From: DAHUYF01 sp035623985
GTDB taxonomy: Bacteria > Pseudomonadota > Alphaproteobacteria > ATCC43930 > CGMCC-115725
Reading direction: 5' to 3'
Length of the DNA stretch: 64,000 bases
NCBI GenBank assembly: GCA_035623985.1
Contig: DASPSJ010000069.1
Coordinates: 44,298 to 108,297, forward strand
A program made the position numbers and the translations under genes. The notes beneath the pieces were generated by a model. The model was not told the DNA's origin, did no database searches, and saw nothing but the letters and a program-made list of their open reading frames with translations. Positions 24,766-33,551 of the stretch are shown here, in pieces (the stretch's first letter is position 1; every line of letters begins with the position of its first letter).

Positions 24766-27033
24766 ATGCCTATCCGAAAGCTTCGGCACAAGATGTCCTG
24801 CGCTGCCGCGGGAACTTCCCGTCTGGCCGGCTCCGGCATGCGCCGCGTTGGTGCGACCTGTCTTCTGGCCGGCTCGTCCCTGCTCGCCCCCACGGTTCCG
24901 GCGCTGGCGCAGCAGGCCGAAGACGGCCAGCCGCTGGAGGAAGTCACGGTCACGGCGACGCGACGCGACCTCCTTGGAACGGCTTCGACGGCGAGCGAAG
25001 GGGTGGTCGACGATCAGGAGATACAGCTCACGCCGGCCTACCGCCCGGGACAGGTGCTGGAGACCGTGCCGGGTCTGACCGTGACCTTGCACAGCGGCGA
25101 AGGCAAGGCCAACCAGTATCTTATGCGCGGCTACAACCTCGACCACGGCACCGATCTCGAAACTTACGTCGACGGCATGCCGATCAACCAGCCCACCCAC
25201 GCGCACGGGCAGGGTTATACCGATCTCAATTTCATGATTCCGGAACTTGCCGACGAAATCACCTACACCAAGGGACCCTACTACGCGAATGTCGGCGATT
25301 TCGGCGCCGTGGGTTCGGTGCAGGTCGGCTATCGCGACACGATCGCGGATCAGGCCTCTGCGACCGTCGGCACCTTGGGCTACGAACGCCTCTTCAGCGC
25401 GCAATCGCAGGCGTTCGGCGCGGGGCACCTGCTCGAGGCCGTCGAAGTGCAGCATTACGACGGCCCGTTCGTGGTTCCCGACGACGCCCGCAAGGAGAAT
25501 GTGGTCCTGCGCTACAGCGAGGCCGGCCAGGACAGCGGCTTCTCGTTGACCGGCATGTTCTACCATCAGGTCTGGACCAACACGACGGACATACCGATCC
25601 GCGCCGAAGTCGGTTACTTCGGGTCGCTCGATCCCTCCGATGGCGGCCACGCGCTGCGCGGCAGCCTTTCGGCGAACTACCACGCCGAGCTCGGAACGGG
25701 ACAATTCACCGCCAGCGCCTTCTATATCTACAACTCGCTCAATTTGTTCAATGACTTCACGCATTTTCTCGTCGATCCCGTGCACGGCGATCAGGAAGAC
25801 CAGTTCGAGACCCGCAACGTGATCGGCAGCGCCGTGGCTTACAAATTGCCGGTCACGCTCGGCGGATTTCGCAATGAGTTTCTGATGGGCGGATTGACGC
25901 GGTACGACATTTTGGACGTCGGCCGCCTCCCCAGCGAAGGTCAGGTGCCGTTGAGCGCGGCGCAAACCGCCGGCGATCCCGCGTCCTTCTCCAACCATGA
26001 CGACGTCAATTTGTTCGCCGGGGCGCTTTATCTGCAAGCAACGACTTACTGGACGTCATGGTTGCGCAGCGTGCTGGGCGTTCGCGACGACTATCAGCAT
26101 GGCACCGACGACGATTTATTGGCGGCGCTGCATGCGACCGCCGGCTACACCAATGGCGGCGCCAGAGGCCAGCAGCTCGCCCAGCCCAAGGCCAGCGTGA
26201 TCTTTACGCCGAGGAAAGACCTTGAATTCTACCTATCGGCCGGCGAAGGCTTCCACAGCGCTGATCTGCGCGGCGTCAACCAGGACCGGAGCGTCGATCT
26301 CGGCCTGCTCTCGACGCCGCTGCTGGCGAAGCAATACGGCGAAGAAGTCGGCGTGCGCGCCGAACCGATGCCGAACGTCACCTTCACCTTCGCCGTCTAT
26401 AATCTGTGGCAACAATCGGAGACGATCATCGACCCCGATGTCGGCCAGGACTCTGCGGGACCGCCCAGCGACCGCTACGGCTTCGAGATCAACGCGACAT
26501 ACGTGATCAACCAATGGCTCGAGTTTTACGGCAGCTTCTCGGCCAATCACGCGCGCTTCGCCAAGCCCTTCGACGACGGAACCGGTCACCTTGGCGAATA
26601 CATCACGGACGCGCCCGTCGATGCCGGCTCTCTCGCCTTCTATCTGCACGATCTCGGCCCGTGGAGCGGCGGGTTGGAATATCGTTATCTCGGGAACTAC
26701 CCGCTCTCGTCCGGCCCCTGCAACGACGCCGCTGCCGTGCACGACTTCCCGGGCGTCGCGACGTCCTGCGCCAACGCCCCGACGGCGCTGGGCCAGGTCA
26801 ATGGCAAGGGATACGGGCAGCTCAATCTCGACCTTCATTACGCTTTTCCGCTCGGCTGGACCGCCTCGCTCGGCATTTACAACCTGCTCAACGCCCGCGC
26901 GCCGGCCGCCGAGTTCTGGTACGTCGACCGGCTGCAATCCGAGATCGCCGCCTTTCCCGACGGGCGCGCCGATATCCACGAGCATCCGCTCGAGCCCCTC
27001 ATGGCCAGAATTTCGATCTCGAAGCTGTTCTAA
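24766..27033 (+). CDS. TonB-dependent outer-membrane receptor, predicted nickel/cobalt or corrinoid uptake
   Basis: The 755-residue product has a signal peptide (hydrophobic stretch ending VPALAQQ), a plug domain (EEVTVTATRRD, RPGQVLETVPGLTVTLHSGEGKANQY in pieces, RGYNLDHGTD, YVDGMPIN) and a 22-strand-type barrel ending in Leu-Phe (SKLF). AGGGGGGA 2-9 nt upstream supports ATG 24766. Its leader carries a NikR operator and a cobalamin riboswitch, so expression responds to both Ni and B12, which fits uptake of a Ni or Co complex. The plug has a His-rich GMPINQPTHAHGQGYTD segment that could contact metal. A cupin oxygenase follows 180 nt downstream. Confidence 0.92.
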   Translation: MPIRKLRHKMSCAAAGTSRLAGSGMRRVGATCLLAGSSLLAPTVPALAQQAEDGQPLEEVTVTATRRDLLGTASTASEGVVDDQEIQLTPAYRPGQVLETVPGLTVTLHSGEGKANQYLMRGYNLDHGTDLETYVDGMPINQPTHAHGQGYTDLNFMIPELADEITYTKGPYYANVGDFGAVGSVQVGYRDTIADQASATVGTLGYERLFSAQSQAFGAGHLLEAVEVQHYDGPFVVPDDARKENVVLRYSEAGQDSGFSLTGMFYHQVWTNTTDIPIRAEVGYFGSLDPSDGGHALRGSLSANYHAELGTGQFTASAFYIYNSLNLFNDFTHFLVDPVHGDQEDQFETRNVIGSAVAYKLPVTLGGFRNEFLMGGLTRYDILDVGRLPSEGQVPLSAAQTAGDPASFSNHDDVNLFAGALYLQATTYWTSWLRSVLGVRDDYQHGTDDDLLAALHATAGYTNGGARGQQLAQPKASVIFTPRKDLEFYLSAGEGFHSADLRGVNQDRSVDLGLLSTPLLAKQYGEEVGVRAEPMPNVTFTFAVYNLWQQSETIIDPDVGQDSAGPPSDRYGFEINATYVINQWLEFYGSFSANHARFAKPFDDGTGHLGEYITDAPVDAGSLAFYLHDLGPWSGGLEYRYLGNYPLSSGPCNDAAAVHDFPGVATSCANAPTALGQVNGKGYGQLNLDLHYAFPLGWTASLGIYNLLNARAPAAEFWYVDRLQSEIAAFPDGRADIHEHPLEPLMARISISKLF

Positions 27034-27213
27034 TGATGACACTCCGGCGCCGCGCCACGCGCTTTGCGGCGGTTGCCGATGGCAGCGGACCGGTCAGGTC
27101 GGCGTCCATGCGCGTGCCGAACCGTGCAATGCCGGCGCGCGGCCAAGCCTTTGAAGGGGCGTTGCCGGCGGCCGGCGTGCGGGCGCCATTACGGCCTTCG
27201 GAGCGAGACATCC

Positions 27214-28413
27214 ATGGACGGACGCATTCTAGCCTTCGCGGATCTGCTGGCCCCCGTTCGGCTGGAGACCTTCTTTGAGCAACATTGGGAGAACAAGCCG
27301 CTCCATATTCGGCGCTCGGAGGGCAGTTTCTACGAAAATCTTCTAACCGATCGCGACATCGAAGCGGCCATCGCATCGGGGGGGCTCAGGTATCCGGCCA
27401 TCCAACTGGCGAAAGACGGCGGATTCTTTCCCGCCGAGGCGTTCACCAAGAATATCCGCTCGGGCGACGACGTCTTCACCGGCGTCCCGAACCTCGAGCG
27501 CATTCGGACCGAATATCAATCCGGCGCCACCATTTCGCTGCCGGCATTCCACCGCGCGTGGCAGCCTCTCGGCGCGCTGGCTGCCGCCATTGAGGACGAT
27601 TTCGACCACCCCGTGCACACCAACGTCTATCTCACGCCTGGCAACGCAGCCGGCTTTCGTCCCCATTACGACACGCATGAGGTCTTCGTACTTCAGATTG
27701 CCGGCCATAAGCACTGGCGGATCCACGAGCCATCCGTGCCCCTGCCGCATCGTAGCCAGCCCTTTGATCCTCGGCACTGGTCATCCTCAGCCCCGCTGCT
27801 CGAAGTCGATCTCGCGCCCGGCGATCTTCTCTATCTGCCGCGAGGATTCGTGCACGCGACGGCGACATCGGACAGCTTCTCCGCCCATGTCACGCTCGGG
27901 ATCACGGTCTATACCTGGGTGGAGTTGCTCGCGGATTGGATTCAGTCGAGCAAAAATTGGCTGAGCCTTCGCCGCGCCCTGCCGCCGGGATTTGCCGGAC
28001 AGAAGGGTGTCATGCAATCGCTCAGGAACCAATTGCCTGGACTCATCGCGGAGCTTCAACGGATGACCGATTATGAGGGGCTATTGGACGGCTTTTCGCA
28101 TCGGGTTCGATCCGCCCGTGTTGGGGCGCGCGCCGATTTTCATGCCGATGTCGTGGTGATCGGTCCACGGACCGAGCTCAAGGCATTGGAGCGGGACCGC
28201 TACGTTGTTGTGGAGGAGAGCGGAAAAATCGTCCTCAATTTCGGCGGCAAGACCCTCGTAATGGAGAAAAACGTCCGACCTGCATTGGACGAGATCTGCA
28301 GAAGACCAAAGTTTTCCGCTTCAGAGTTGTCGCGGTATTTGGGCGAAGGAGCGACACTCGCTCTGGTTCGCTCCCTCTACAAGGAAGGCTTTTTGTCGGC
28401 AAGCCGGCGCTGA
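27214..28413 (+). CDS. JmjC/RoxA-like cupin 2-oxoglutarate oxygenase
   Basis: The 399-residue protein has a JmjC-type cupin core: FRPHYDTHEVFVLQIAGHKHWRIHEP carries the HxD facial ligands (H-Y-D), and DLLYLPRGFVHAT the distal His. It resembles ribosomal-oxygenase (RoxA/NO66-like) proteins that hydroxylate protein residues, with a C-terminal winged-helix-like region (FSASELSRYLGEGATLALVRSLY). It starts at ATG 27214 after GAGCGAGA. The last residues, after the conserved region, are read through the beginning of an hpnL remnant (28395 onward), so the natural C-terminus may have been altered. Co-oriented with the metal receptor; substrate unknown. Confidence 0.82.
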   Translation: MDGRILAFADLLAPVRLETFFEQHWENKPLHIRRSEGSFYENLLTDRDIEAAIASGGLRYPAIQLAKDGGFFPAEAFTKNIRSGDDVFTGVPNLERIRTEYQSGATISLPAFHRAWQPLGALAAAIEDDFDHPVHTNVYLTPGNAAGFRPHYDTHEVFVLQIAGHKHWRIHEPSVPLPHRSQPFDPRHWSSSAPLLEVDLAPGDLLYLPRGFVHATATSDSFSAHVTLGITVYTWVELLADWIQSSKNWLSLRRALPPGFAGQKGVMQSLRNQLPGLIAELQRMTDYEGLLDGFSHRVRSARVGARADFHADVVVIGPRTELKALERDRYVVVEESGKIVLNFGGKTLVMEKNVRPALDEICRRPKFSASELSRYLGEGATLALVRSLYKEGFLSASRR

Positions 28414-28514
28414 TCGCCCGGCAGATCCTGGAGAGCCGCCGGCTGCTGACCGGTCGCGGCGCACCGGTCGCGGCGGCGCCCTCGCCATCGACGCCGCCCG
28501 GCGGCGAGCCCTAG
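28395..28514 (+). pseudogene. 3' remnant of an hpnL-like gene
   Basis: In the third frame relative to the cupin, 39 codons read VGKPALIARQILESRRLLTG and on to a stop, matching the C-terminus of the HpnL-like protein at 23882 (GVPALIAWQVLESRRLLTG). Over the best 19 codons 48 of 57 bases agree, and most differences are silent, so the fragment came from a once-functional relative, not a recent copy. It has no start and overlaps the cupin stop. Confidence 0.8.
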
Positions 28515-29040
28515 GTCAATTCCCGATCGATATCGCTGCTGCAAATGGCTGAGATGGGTGGAGTCGGGATGTGGCGCGGACGTAGATGCTTTGCCACGTC
28601 GCGGTCTGCTCCGCGCCCATCTCCACCGTTAAGGGCGGGCGCTCCATCTCCCAAAGCAGACCTTACAACCGCTAATGCTTGTGGCTGCGATCCGTGAGAT
28701 CCGTGAGAAGGGAGCCGTGCGGGTGAGCAGTCTGGTGCAGAATCAAGATTCTTGCGCAGCGATCCGCGCCTCGGTTGGGTGTTGAAACCTCTGGCCTCAA
28801 GTGCCACCTTCTGGCGGTCAGCCAGAAGGAGGTTACATTGACCAAGCTTTTGACTGACCCGGAAACACCCCAGAGCGCGGGGTGACACGGCCTCCGGGCA
28901 AAGCCGCCAGATAGGGGCGGAACAGGCGTAAGGGCTTCGGCCCCGTGAGATCGCGGCAGCGCATAGCGTGGCTACCCTGTCCTACGGGATGAGAGAACCA
29001 TACGGACGACGCTTCCTATCCGGCCCGAGCCGTACAAAAC
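28515..29040. other. Noncoding or degenerate stretch before the palindrome
   Basis: About 530 nt without a supportable gene. It holds short direct repeats (GATCCGTGAGATCCGTGAG near 28690) and hairpin-forming stretches (CACCCC...GGGGTG near 28866), and base composition is lower in GC than its neighbours. It may be decayed mobile or intergenic DNA; no intact transposase is visible. Confidence 0.4.
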
Positions 29041-29060
29041 CCCGGCCAGCAATGGCCGGG
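29041..29060. repeat. Short GC-rich hairpin
   Basis: CCCGGCC, a 6-nt loop, and GGCCGGG form a perfect 7-bp stem whose right end overlaps the left arm of the larger palindrome. No T-tract follows, so it is not a standard terminator. Confidence 0.7.
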
Positions 29061-29141
29061 AATTACGGTGACGGTTTACTAAACAGATCTTTCTGGCGAA
29101 TTCAGTAAACTGTCGCCGTAATTCCCGCGCCGTAATTCCCG
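29058..29141. repeat. 69-bp imperfect palindrome, REP/MITE-like
   Basis: Arms 29058-29080 and 29104-29126 are inverted copies of 23 bp with 21 matches, starting GGGAATTACGGTGAC and ending at TTTACT before a 23-nt loop. A third, partial copy of the arm end (CGTAATTCCC) follows at 29131-29140. Similar AATTACGGTGACAGTTTACT-type arms are familiar from extragenic palindromes linked with IS200-like (RAYT) transposases; that link is from memory. No transposase is nearby. It ends 16 nt before the next start codon. Confidence 0.75.
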
Positions 29142-29156
29142 AAGGTGTATTGAGCA

Positions 29157-30290
29157 ATGTTCCTTGAGCGCCGCATCAATCCTTCCAATGGCGTCGTGGA
29201 GCTCTGGCGCGCGCAATGGGAAAACGCGCCCGGCAGCCCAGCGCGCAAGGTCTATGTCGACAAGGTCTGCGACGAGCAGACCGCTGGACACGATGCAGAC
29301 GGCGGTATGTCTACCGCAGCGGCAATCTGCTGGGCCTATGGCCGCACCCTTGGCAACATCGCAGTCGTTTCTGCCGAGCTGCTTGGCCACTTCCCGGCTA
29401 AGGCTGGTAGCGATGCGCGGCTACCATGCGACTTCGCGCATGCAGGTAAGTTTCGTCATGGTGCCGACCGCCTTTGGTGCCGCACGCACCAGACCCATTG
29501 GGGTACGAAGGCCGACATTGAAGCGCTGGAGCAGCAGTGCGAAATGCGCTGCGCCAATCACCAGCAGCCAATGCACTACGTCGTGTCGCCGCTTTCGATC
29601 AATGTGGGCGATCACGCCGAGGTCGGGATCTGGTGTTCGATGCCGGCAGCGCTGTCAACCGCAGAGATCAAGCCACGCCCGCCGAAAATCCACGTGCATG
29701 TTCGCGACATAGTCGATGGCAAGAAGAAGATCGACCGTGACTTCGATGCGATCTCCACGCTCTATTCAAGCGATCTGGGGCTGTACCGCAACCATGAGAT
29801 CAGCCGCGTCAATATCACCCCACCTGCTGCTTTCGATTTTGTGGCAGGTTTGGAGCTTAGCAAGGCGATGGATTGCATCAACTGCTCCCACTGTGGCTAT
29901 CCGCACCTCGATTTAGGCGATTTTGCCAAGAAGCCGCATCGAAAGCACTTCTGCGGCAACTGTGGACGCGACAGCACATGGAGCAAGGAGGCAATCGTCT
30001 CGACTCCACTGAAGCCACTCCATGACAAGTTCGCAAACACCCTCAGATATGAGATTCCCGATCGCAGCCTAAACCTCGATCAATACATGGGATGCTACTA
30101 CACGATCTGGGCGTCGACCCCGGCGATCGTGTGGACCGCGGCCCGTCCCCAGGAATTTGGCATCCACGTGCACGTGCACGACGGCAGCTCGCGCATCATT
30201 GATGATACCTTCGGGCAGGTCGTCCTGGACGGCGCGCCGCTCGAGCGAAGCGCGTTGGTCAAGGCCATGATGGCGAGAACGATCATCTAA
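29157..30290 (+). CDS. Orphan protein with zinc-ribbon, function unknown
   Basis: I do not recognise this 377-residue protein. It has a Cys-rich ribbon at about residues 235-270 (CINCSHCGYPH ... HFCGNCGRD), giving CxxCxxC and CxxC metal-binding pairs. The N-terminal part is a mixed alpha/beta region with scattered Cys and His (LWCRTHQTHW, EMRCANHQ), and the C-terminal third repeats a YEIPDRS...MGCYYT beta-like pattern. No signal peptide or membrane span. GAAGG is 9 nt upstream of ATG 29157. GC content appears lower than in neighbours, and it directly follows a mobile-type palindrome, suggesting horizontal arrival. Confidence 0.7.
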   Translation: MFLERRINPSNGVVELWRAQWENAPGSPARKVYVDKVCDEQTAGHDADGGMSTAAAICWAYGRTLGNIAVVSAELLGHFPAKAGSDARLPCDFAHAGKFRHGADRLWCRTHQTHWGTKADIEALEQQCEMRCANHQQPMHYVVSPLSINVGDHAEVGIWCSMPAALSTAEIKPRPPKIHVHVRDIVDGKKKIDRDFDAISTLYSSDLGLYRNHEISRVNITPPAAFDFVAGLELSKAMDCINCSHCGYPHLDLGDFAKKPHRKHFCGNCGRDSTWSKEAIVSTPLKPLHDKFANTLRYEIPDRSLNLDQYMGCYYTIWASTPAIVWTAARPQEFGIHVHVHDGSSRIIDDTFGQVVLDGAPLERSALVKAMMARTII

Positions 30291-30780
30291 CGGTTATCGC
30301 CATGGGTTCCGTCATCTTGCTCCCGAATTAATGTCCGTTATTTGCAGCGGCAGCTCAAAACCGGACCGAACGCTGTCGGCCCGGCTCGGCCGTCGCTGCA
30401 AAGGACCGCTCTGGGTCGCAAACGTCGGCCGGGGATCACCTCGACATCGCTGAACTCGGCCTGTCGGCTGTCATCTTGGACGAGATTGGCAAGAACGGTC
30501 GGCCGCGTGGCCGCCGGCCTCGGGGCCGATACCGTCGGCGCCATGGGCGGGCGGGCCATCGTGAGCCTGTCGTGAGCCTTGGCGGCTAAGGGGTGCAGCC
30601 TTACCATGAGAGCCGAGCCGGTCTGCGGACGACGCTACGTCATCGGCTAAGGCGAAATTTTTGTCGCCGGTGTACACCGGGGGCGTAGAGCCGCCGCCGC
30701 AGCCGCCGCGAAGGGTCCCCGTGAAGAAGCCTCGCGCATCCTCAATGCCCGGAATTGGCAGCGCGTCGACGCCGCCGCGC
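30291..30780. other. Intergenic stretch after the orphan gene
   Basis: About 490 nt with no supportable gene; short open frames on both strands have no family features. A 14-bp perfect palindrome CCGGTGTACACCGG lies at 30667-30680, about 100 nt beyond the stop of the response regulator. Confidence 0.45.
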
Positions 30781-31152
30781 TCACTCCGGCCGCAGCAGGC
30801 GCTCCACCGCCTCGCGCAACGCCTGCGGCCGGAACGGCTTCGCCAAGGTCTCGTGCGCGCCCATGACCTTCGCCACTTCGAGGAATTTCGGGCTGCGCAG
30901 CTCGCCGCCGGCCGAGATCGCCAGGAACTTGACCTTGGGTTTCAGCGCCTGGATCTCGCGCATCGTGGCAATGCCTTCCTTGCGCGGCATGAGCAGGTCG
31001 GTGATGACGAGATCGGCGTCGTGCCGCGCCAACACCTGAAGCCCATGCGCCCCATCCTGCGCCTCAAGCAGCGTATGCCCCGTAGGCTTCAAGACGCGCA
31101 GAATGAGCCGGCGCATCGCCTCGTCGTCGTCGATCACCAGAATGGTCGCCAT
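30781..31152 (-). CDS. Single-domain CheY-like response regulator
   Basis: A 123-residue receiver domain without output: acidic pocket VIDDDEA at residues 6-12, phosphoacceptor Asp in DLVITDLLMP (about residue 52), Thr/Ser position in FLAISAGG and the conserved Lys in ETLAKPF. Such stand-alone receivers relay phosphate or act on motility or other partners. No kinase is adjacent. It diverges from the eutB gene. The call is firm; the partner is unknown. Confidence 0.93.
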   Translation of the reverse strand: MATILVIDDDEAMRRLILRVLKPTGHTLLEAQDGAHGLQVLARHDADLVITDLLMPRKEGIATMREIQALKPKVKFLAISAGGELRSPKFLEVAKVMGAHETLAKPFRPQALREAVERLLRPE

Positions 31153-31294
31153 GGAGCGCCCCTTGCCGGCGCCGATTGTGGCCGAGCGCAGGGAGCAAGA
31201 AAAGCCCCGCAGGCGCTGGCCCAGCCCGGCGGAAAGATGGCGGCCGGCGCAAGACCCGGCTAACCTCGGCGCCAGACGACATGCGGGGGCAGGC

Positions 31295-32683
31295 TTGGTC
31301 TATCGCCATACGCTCGGCCGCCAGAGCTGGGTCTTCGCTGATCTGCGCGAGCTCATGGCCAAGGCGACGCCGCGCCGCTCGGGCGACCTGCTCGCCGGCA
31401 TCGCCGCGGCCTCGGCCGAGGAGAATGCCGCGGCCAAGCTGTGCCTCGCCGAGCTGCCGCTGACCGCCTTCCTCGCCGAAGCCTTGATCCCTTATGAGGC
31501 GGACGAGGTCACGCGGCTCATCATCGACGCTCATGACCGGGCGGCCTTCGCGCCGGTCTCGCATCTGACGGTCGGCGGCTTCCGCGATTATCTGCTGTCG
31601 GAGGCAGCGACGGGCGAGCGGCTCGCGGCGCTGGCGCCGGGGATCACGCCGGAGATGGCGGCGGCCGTCGCCAAGATCATGCGCAACCAGGATCTCATTC
31701 TGGCGGCGCGGAAATGCCGGGTCGTGACGCGGTTCCGCAATACCATCGGGCTCCCCGGGACCATGGCGGTTCGTTTGCAGCCCAACCATCCGACCGACGA
31801 TCGCGCCGGCATCACCGCCGCCATCCTGGATGGGCTGCTCTATGGCTGCGGCGACGCCGTGATCGGCATAAACCCCGCCTCCGACAGCTTGCCGGTCCTG
31901 GGCGATCTGCTGCGCCTCGTCGACGACATCCTGCGGCGCCACGACATCCCGACGCAAGGCTGCGTTCTCGGCCATGTCACGAGCTCGCTGGCGCTGATGG
32001 AGCGCGGCCTGCCGGTCGATCTCGTCTTTCAGTCGATTGCCGGCAGCGAAGGCGCCAACCGCGCTTTTGGCGTCGATCTCGCCATGCTGGCGGAGGCGCG
32101 GGCGGCGGCGCTGGCGCTGAAGCGCGGCACGCTCGGCGACAATGTCATGTATTTCGAGACCGGCCAGGGCTCCGCGCTCTCGGCCGGCGCCCATCACGGC
32201 GTCGACCAGCAGACGCTCGAAGCGCGCGCCTATGCCGTGGCGCGGCACTTCAAGCCGCTGTTGGTCAACACCGTGGTGGGATTCATCGGCCCCGAATACC
32301 TTTATGACGGCAAGCAGATCATCCGCGCCGGCCTCGAGGATCATTTCTGCGGCAAGCTGATGGGCCTGCCGCTCGGCTGCGACGTCTGCTTCACCAACCA
32401 CGCCGAAGCCGACCTCGACGACATGGACACGCTGCTGACGCTGCTCGCCGCGGCGAACGTAACCTACATCATGGGCGTGCCCGGCGCCGACGACGTCATG
32501 CTCAATTACCAATCGACCTCGTTCCACGACGCGCTTTATGTGCGCGAGACGCTCGGGCTGAAGCGCGCGCCGGAATTCGAGGCCTGGCTGCGCCGGATGG
32601 GCATCGTGGCCGAAGACGGACGCTTGGCGCCGCCCGGCGCCGCTCAACCTCTGCTCGCCGATCTCCGCGTGCCGGCGCCATGA
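31295..32683 (+). CDS. eutB: Ethanolamine ammonia-lyase large subunit EutB
   Basis: The 462-residue product follows EutB along its length: LRSGD-like RRSGDLLAGIAAAS, GDAVIGINP, PTQGCVLGHVTSSL, VDLVFQSIAGSEG, FETGQGSALSAGA, VNTVVGFIGPEYLYDGKQIIRAGLEDHF, MGCD-like LGCDVCFTNHAEAD, and YIMGVPGADDVMLNYQSTSFHD. The enzyme converts ethanolamine to acetaldehyde and ammonia using adenosylcobalamin. TTG 31295 is chosen because it places VYRHTLGRQSW where E. coli EutB begins; longer upstream frames are non-family sequence overlapping the response regulator. The end overlaps eutC by 4 nt. No microcompartment genes are near. Confidence 0.93.
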   Translation: MVYRHTLGRQSWVFADLRELMAKATPRRSGDLLAGIAAASAEENAAAKLCLAELPLTAFLAEALIPYEADEVTRLIIDAHDRAAFAPVSHLTVGGFRDYLLSEAATGERLAALAPGITPEMAAAVAKIMRNQDLILAARKCRVVTRFRNTIGLPGTMAVRLQPNHPTDDRAGITAAILDGLLYGCGDAVIGINPASDSLPVLGDLLRLVDDILRRHDIPTQGCVLGHVTSSLALMERGLPVDLVFQSIAGSEGANRAFGVDLAMLAEARAAALALKRGTLGDNVMYFETGQGSALSAGAHHGVDQQTLEARAYAVARHFKPLLVNTVVGFIGPEYLYDGKQIIRAGLEDHFCGKLMGLPLGCDVCFTNHAEADLDDMDTLLTLLAAANVTYIMGVPGADDVMLNYQSTSFHDALYVRETLGLKRAPEFEAWLRRMGIVAEDGRLAPPGAAQPLLADLRVPAP

Positions 32684-33480
32684 CCGGCGCGCCCGCCGAC
32701 CCGTGGCAGGCGCTGCGCGCCCTGACGCCGGCGCGCATCGCGCTCGGACGCACGGGGTCGAGCCTGCCGACGCATGAAGTGCTGCGGCTCGGCCTCGCTC
32801 ACGCCCGGGCGCGCGACGCGGTGCACCTGCCGCTCGATGTCGCGGCGGTAGCGGCAAGCCTGGAGGCGCTCGGCTTCGTCACGCTCCGCCTGACGAGCGC
32901 GGCCGCTTCGCGCGAGATCTATCTGCGCCGGCCGGATCTCGGCCGCCGGCTGTCGCCGGCCTCGCGCCGGTCGCTCGAAAAGCGCCCTCCCGCCGCCGTC
33001 GATCTCGCGGTGGTGGTTACCGACGGCCTCTCCGCCGCCGCCATCCACGCTCATGCCGCCCCCTTGCTCGCGGCATTTCTGCCGCACAGCAAGCAAGCCG
33101 GTTGGACCGTGGCGCCCGTGGCCGTCGCGACGGAAGGACGGGTGGCGCTTGGCGACGAGATCGGCGCGCTGCTGCGGGCGCGCGCCAGCATCGTCTTCAT
33201 CGGCGAGCGGCCCGGCCTTTCCTCTCCCGACAGTCTCGGCATCTATCTCACCTTCGCCCCGCGGCTCGGCCGCAGCGACGCCGAGCGCAACTGCATCTCG
33301 AACATCCGCGCCGAGGGTCTCGCCTACGCGCAGGCCGCGTTCAAGCTCGCCTGGCTGCTCAAAGAGGCGTTCCGCCGCGCCTTGACCGGCGTCGCGCTCA
33401 AGGACGAGAGCGATCTTCTTTTGCGCGGCGACGCAGAAGGCCCGCCGTCGAGCCCCGCGCCGCTCCCTCCCCTCCGATAG
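32680..33480 (+). CDS. eutC: Ethanolamine ammonia-lyase small subunit EutC
   Basis: The 266-residue subunit has the EutC sequence TPARIALGRTGSSLPTHEVLRLGLAHARARDAVH at the N-terminus, VVTDGLSAAAIHAHAAPLL, EIGALLRARASIVFIGERPGLSSPDSLGIYLTFAPRLG and ERNCISNIRAEGLAYAQAAFKLAWLL. It binds adenosylcobalamin with EutB; the conserved RPGLSSPDSLG loop is intact. The ATG overlaps the eutB stop (ATGA), so the two chains are made together. A loose C-terminal tail after DESDLLLRG is normal variation. Confidence 0.95.
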   Translation: MTGAPADPWQALRALTPARIALGRTGSSLPTHEVLRLGLAHARARDAVHLPLDVAAVAASLEALGFVTLRLTSAAASREIYLRRPDLGRRLSPASRRSLEKRPPAAVDLAVVVTDGLSAAAIHAHAAPLLAAFLPHSKQAGWTVAPVAVATEGRVALGDEIGALLRARASIVFIGERPGLSSPDSLGIYLTFAPRLGRSDAERNCISNIRAEGLAYAQAAFKLAWLLKEAFRRALTGVALKDESDLLLRGDAEGPPSSPAPLPPLR

Positions 33481-33487
33481 AGCGAAA

Positions 33488-33529
33488 TTGATTCAGCTCA
33501 ATATGCCGCCGCCGCCGCGGCGCTATATC
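33488..33529 (+). promoter_or_regulatory. FNR/FixK-like box with -10, upstream of chaB
   Basis: TTGATTCAGCTCAA (33488-33501) matches TTGAT-N4-RTCAA with one base off. A TATATC -10 at 33524-33529 is centred about 32 nt downstream, class II spacing. It predicts low-oxygen expression of chaB. The box lies inside the 71 nt between eutC and chaB. Confidence 0.6.
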
Positions 33530-33551
33530 TTGCGCCGGAAGGACTCGACCG

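Noticed and set aside
28690..29040. Possible group II intron or IS fragment
   Set aside because: Some GAGCCGTGCGGG-like stretches recall intron domains, but no reverse transcriptase, domain V or intact ends are seen.
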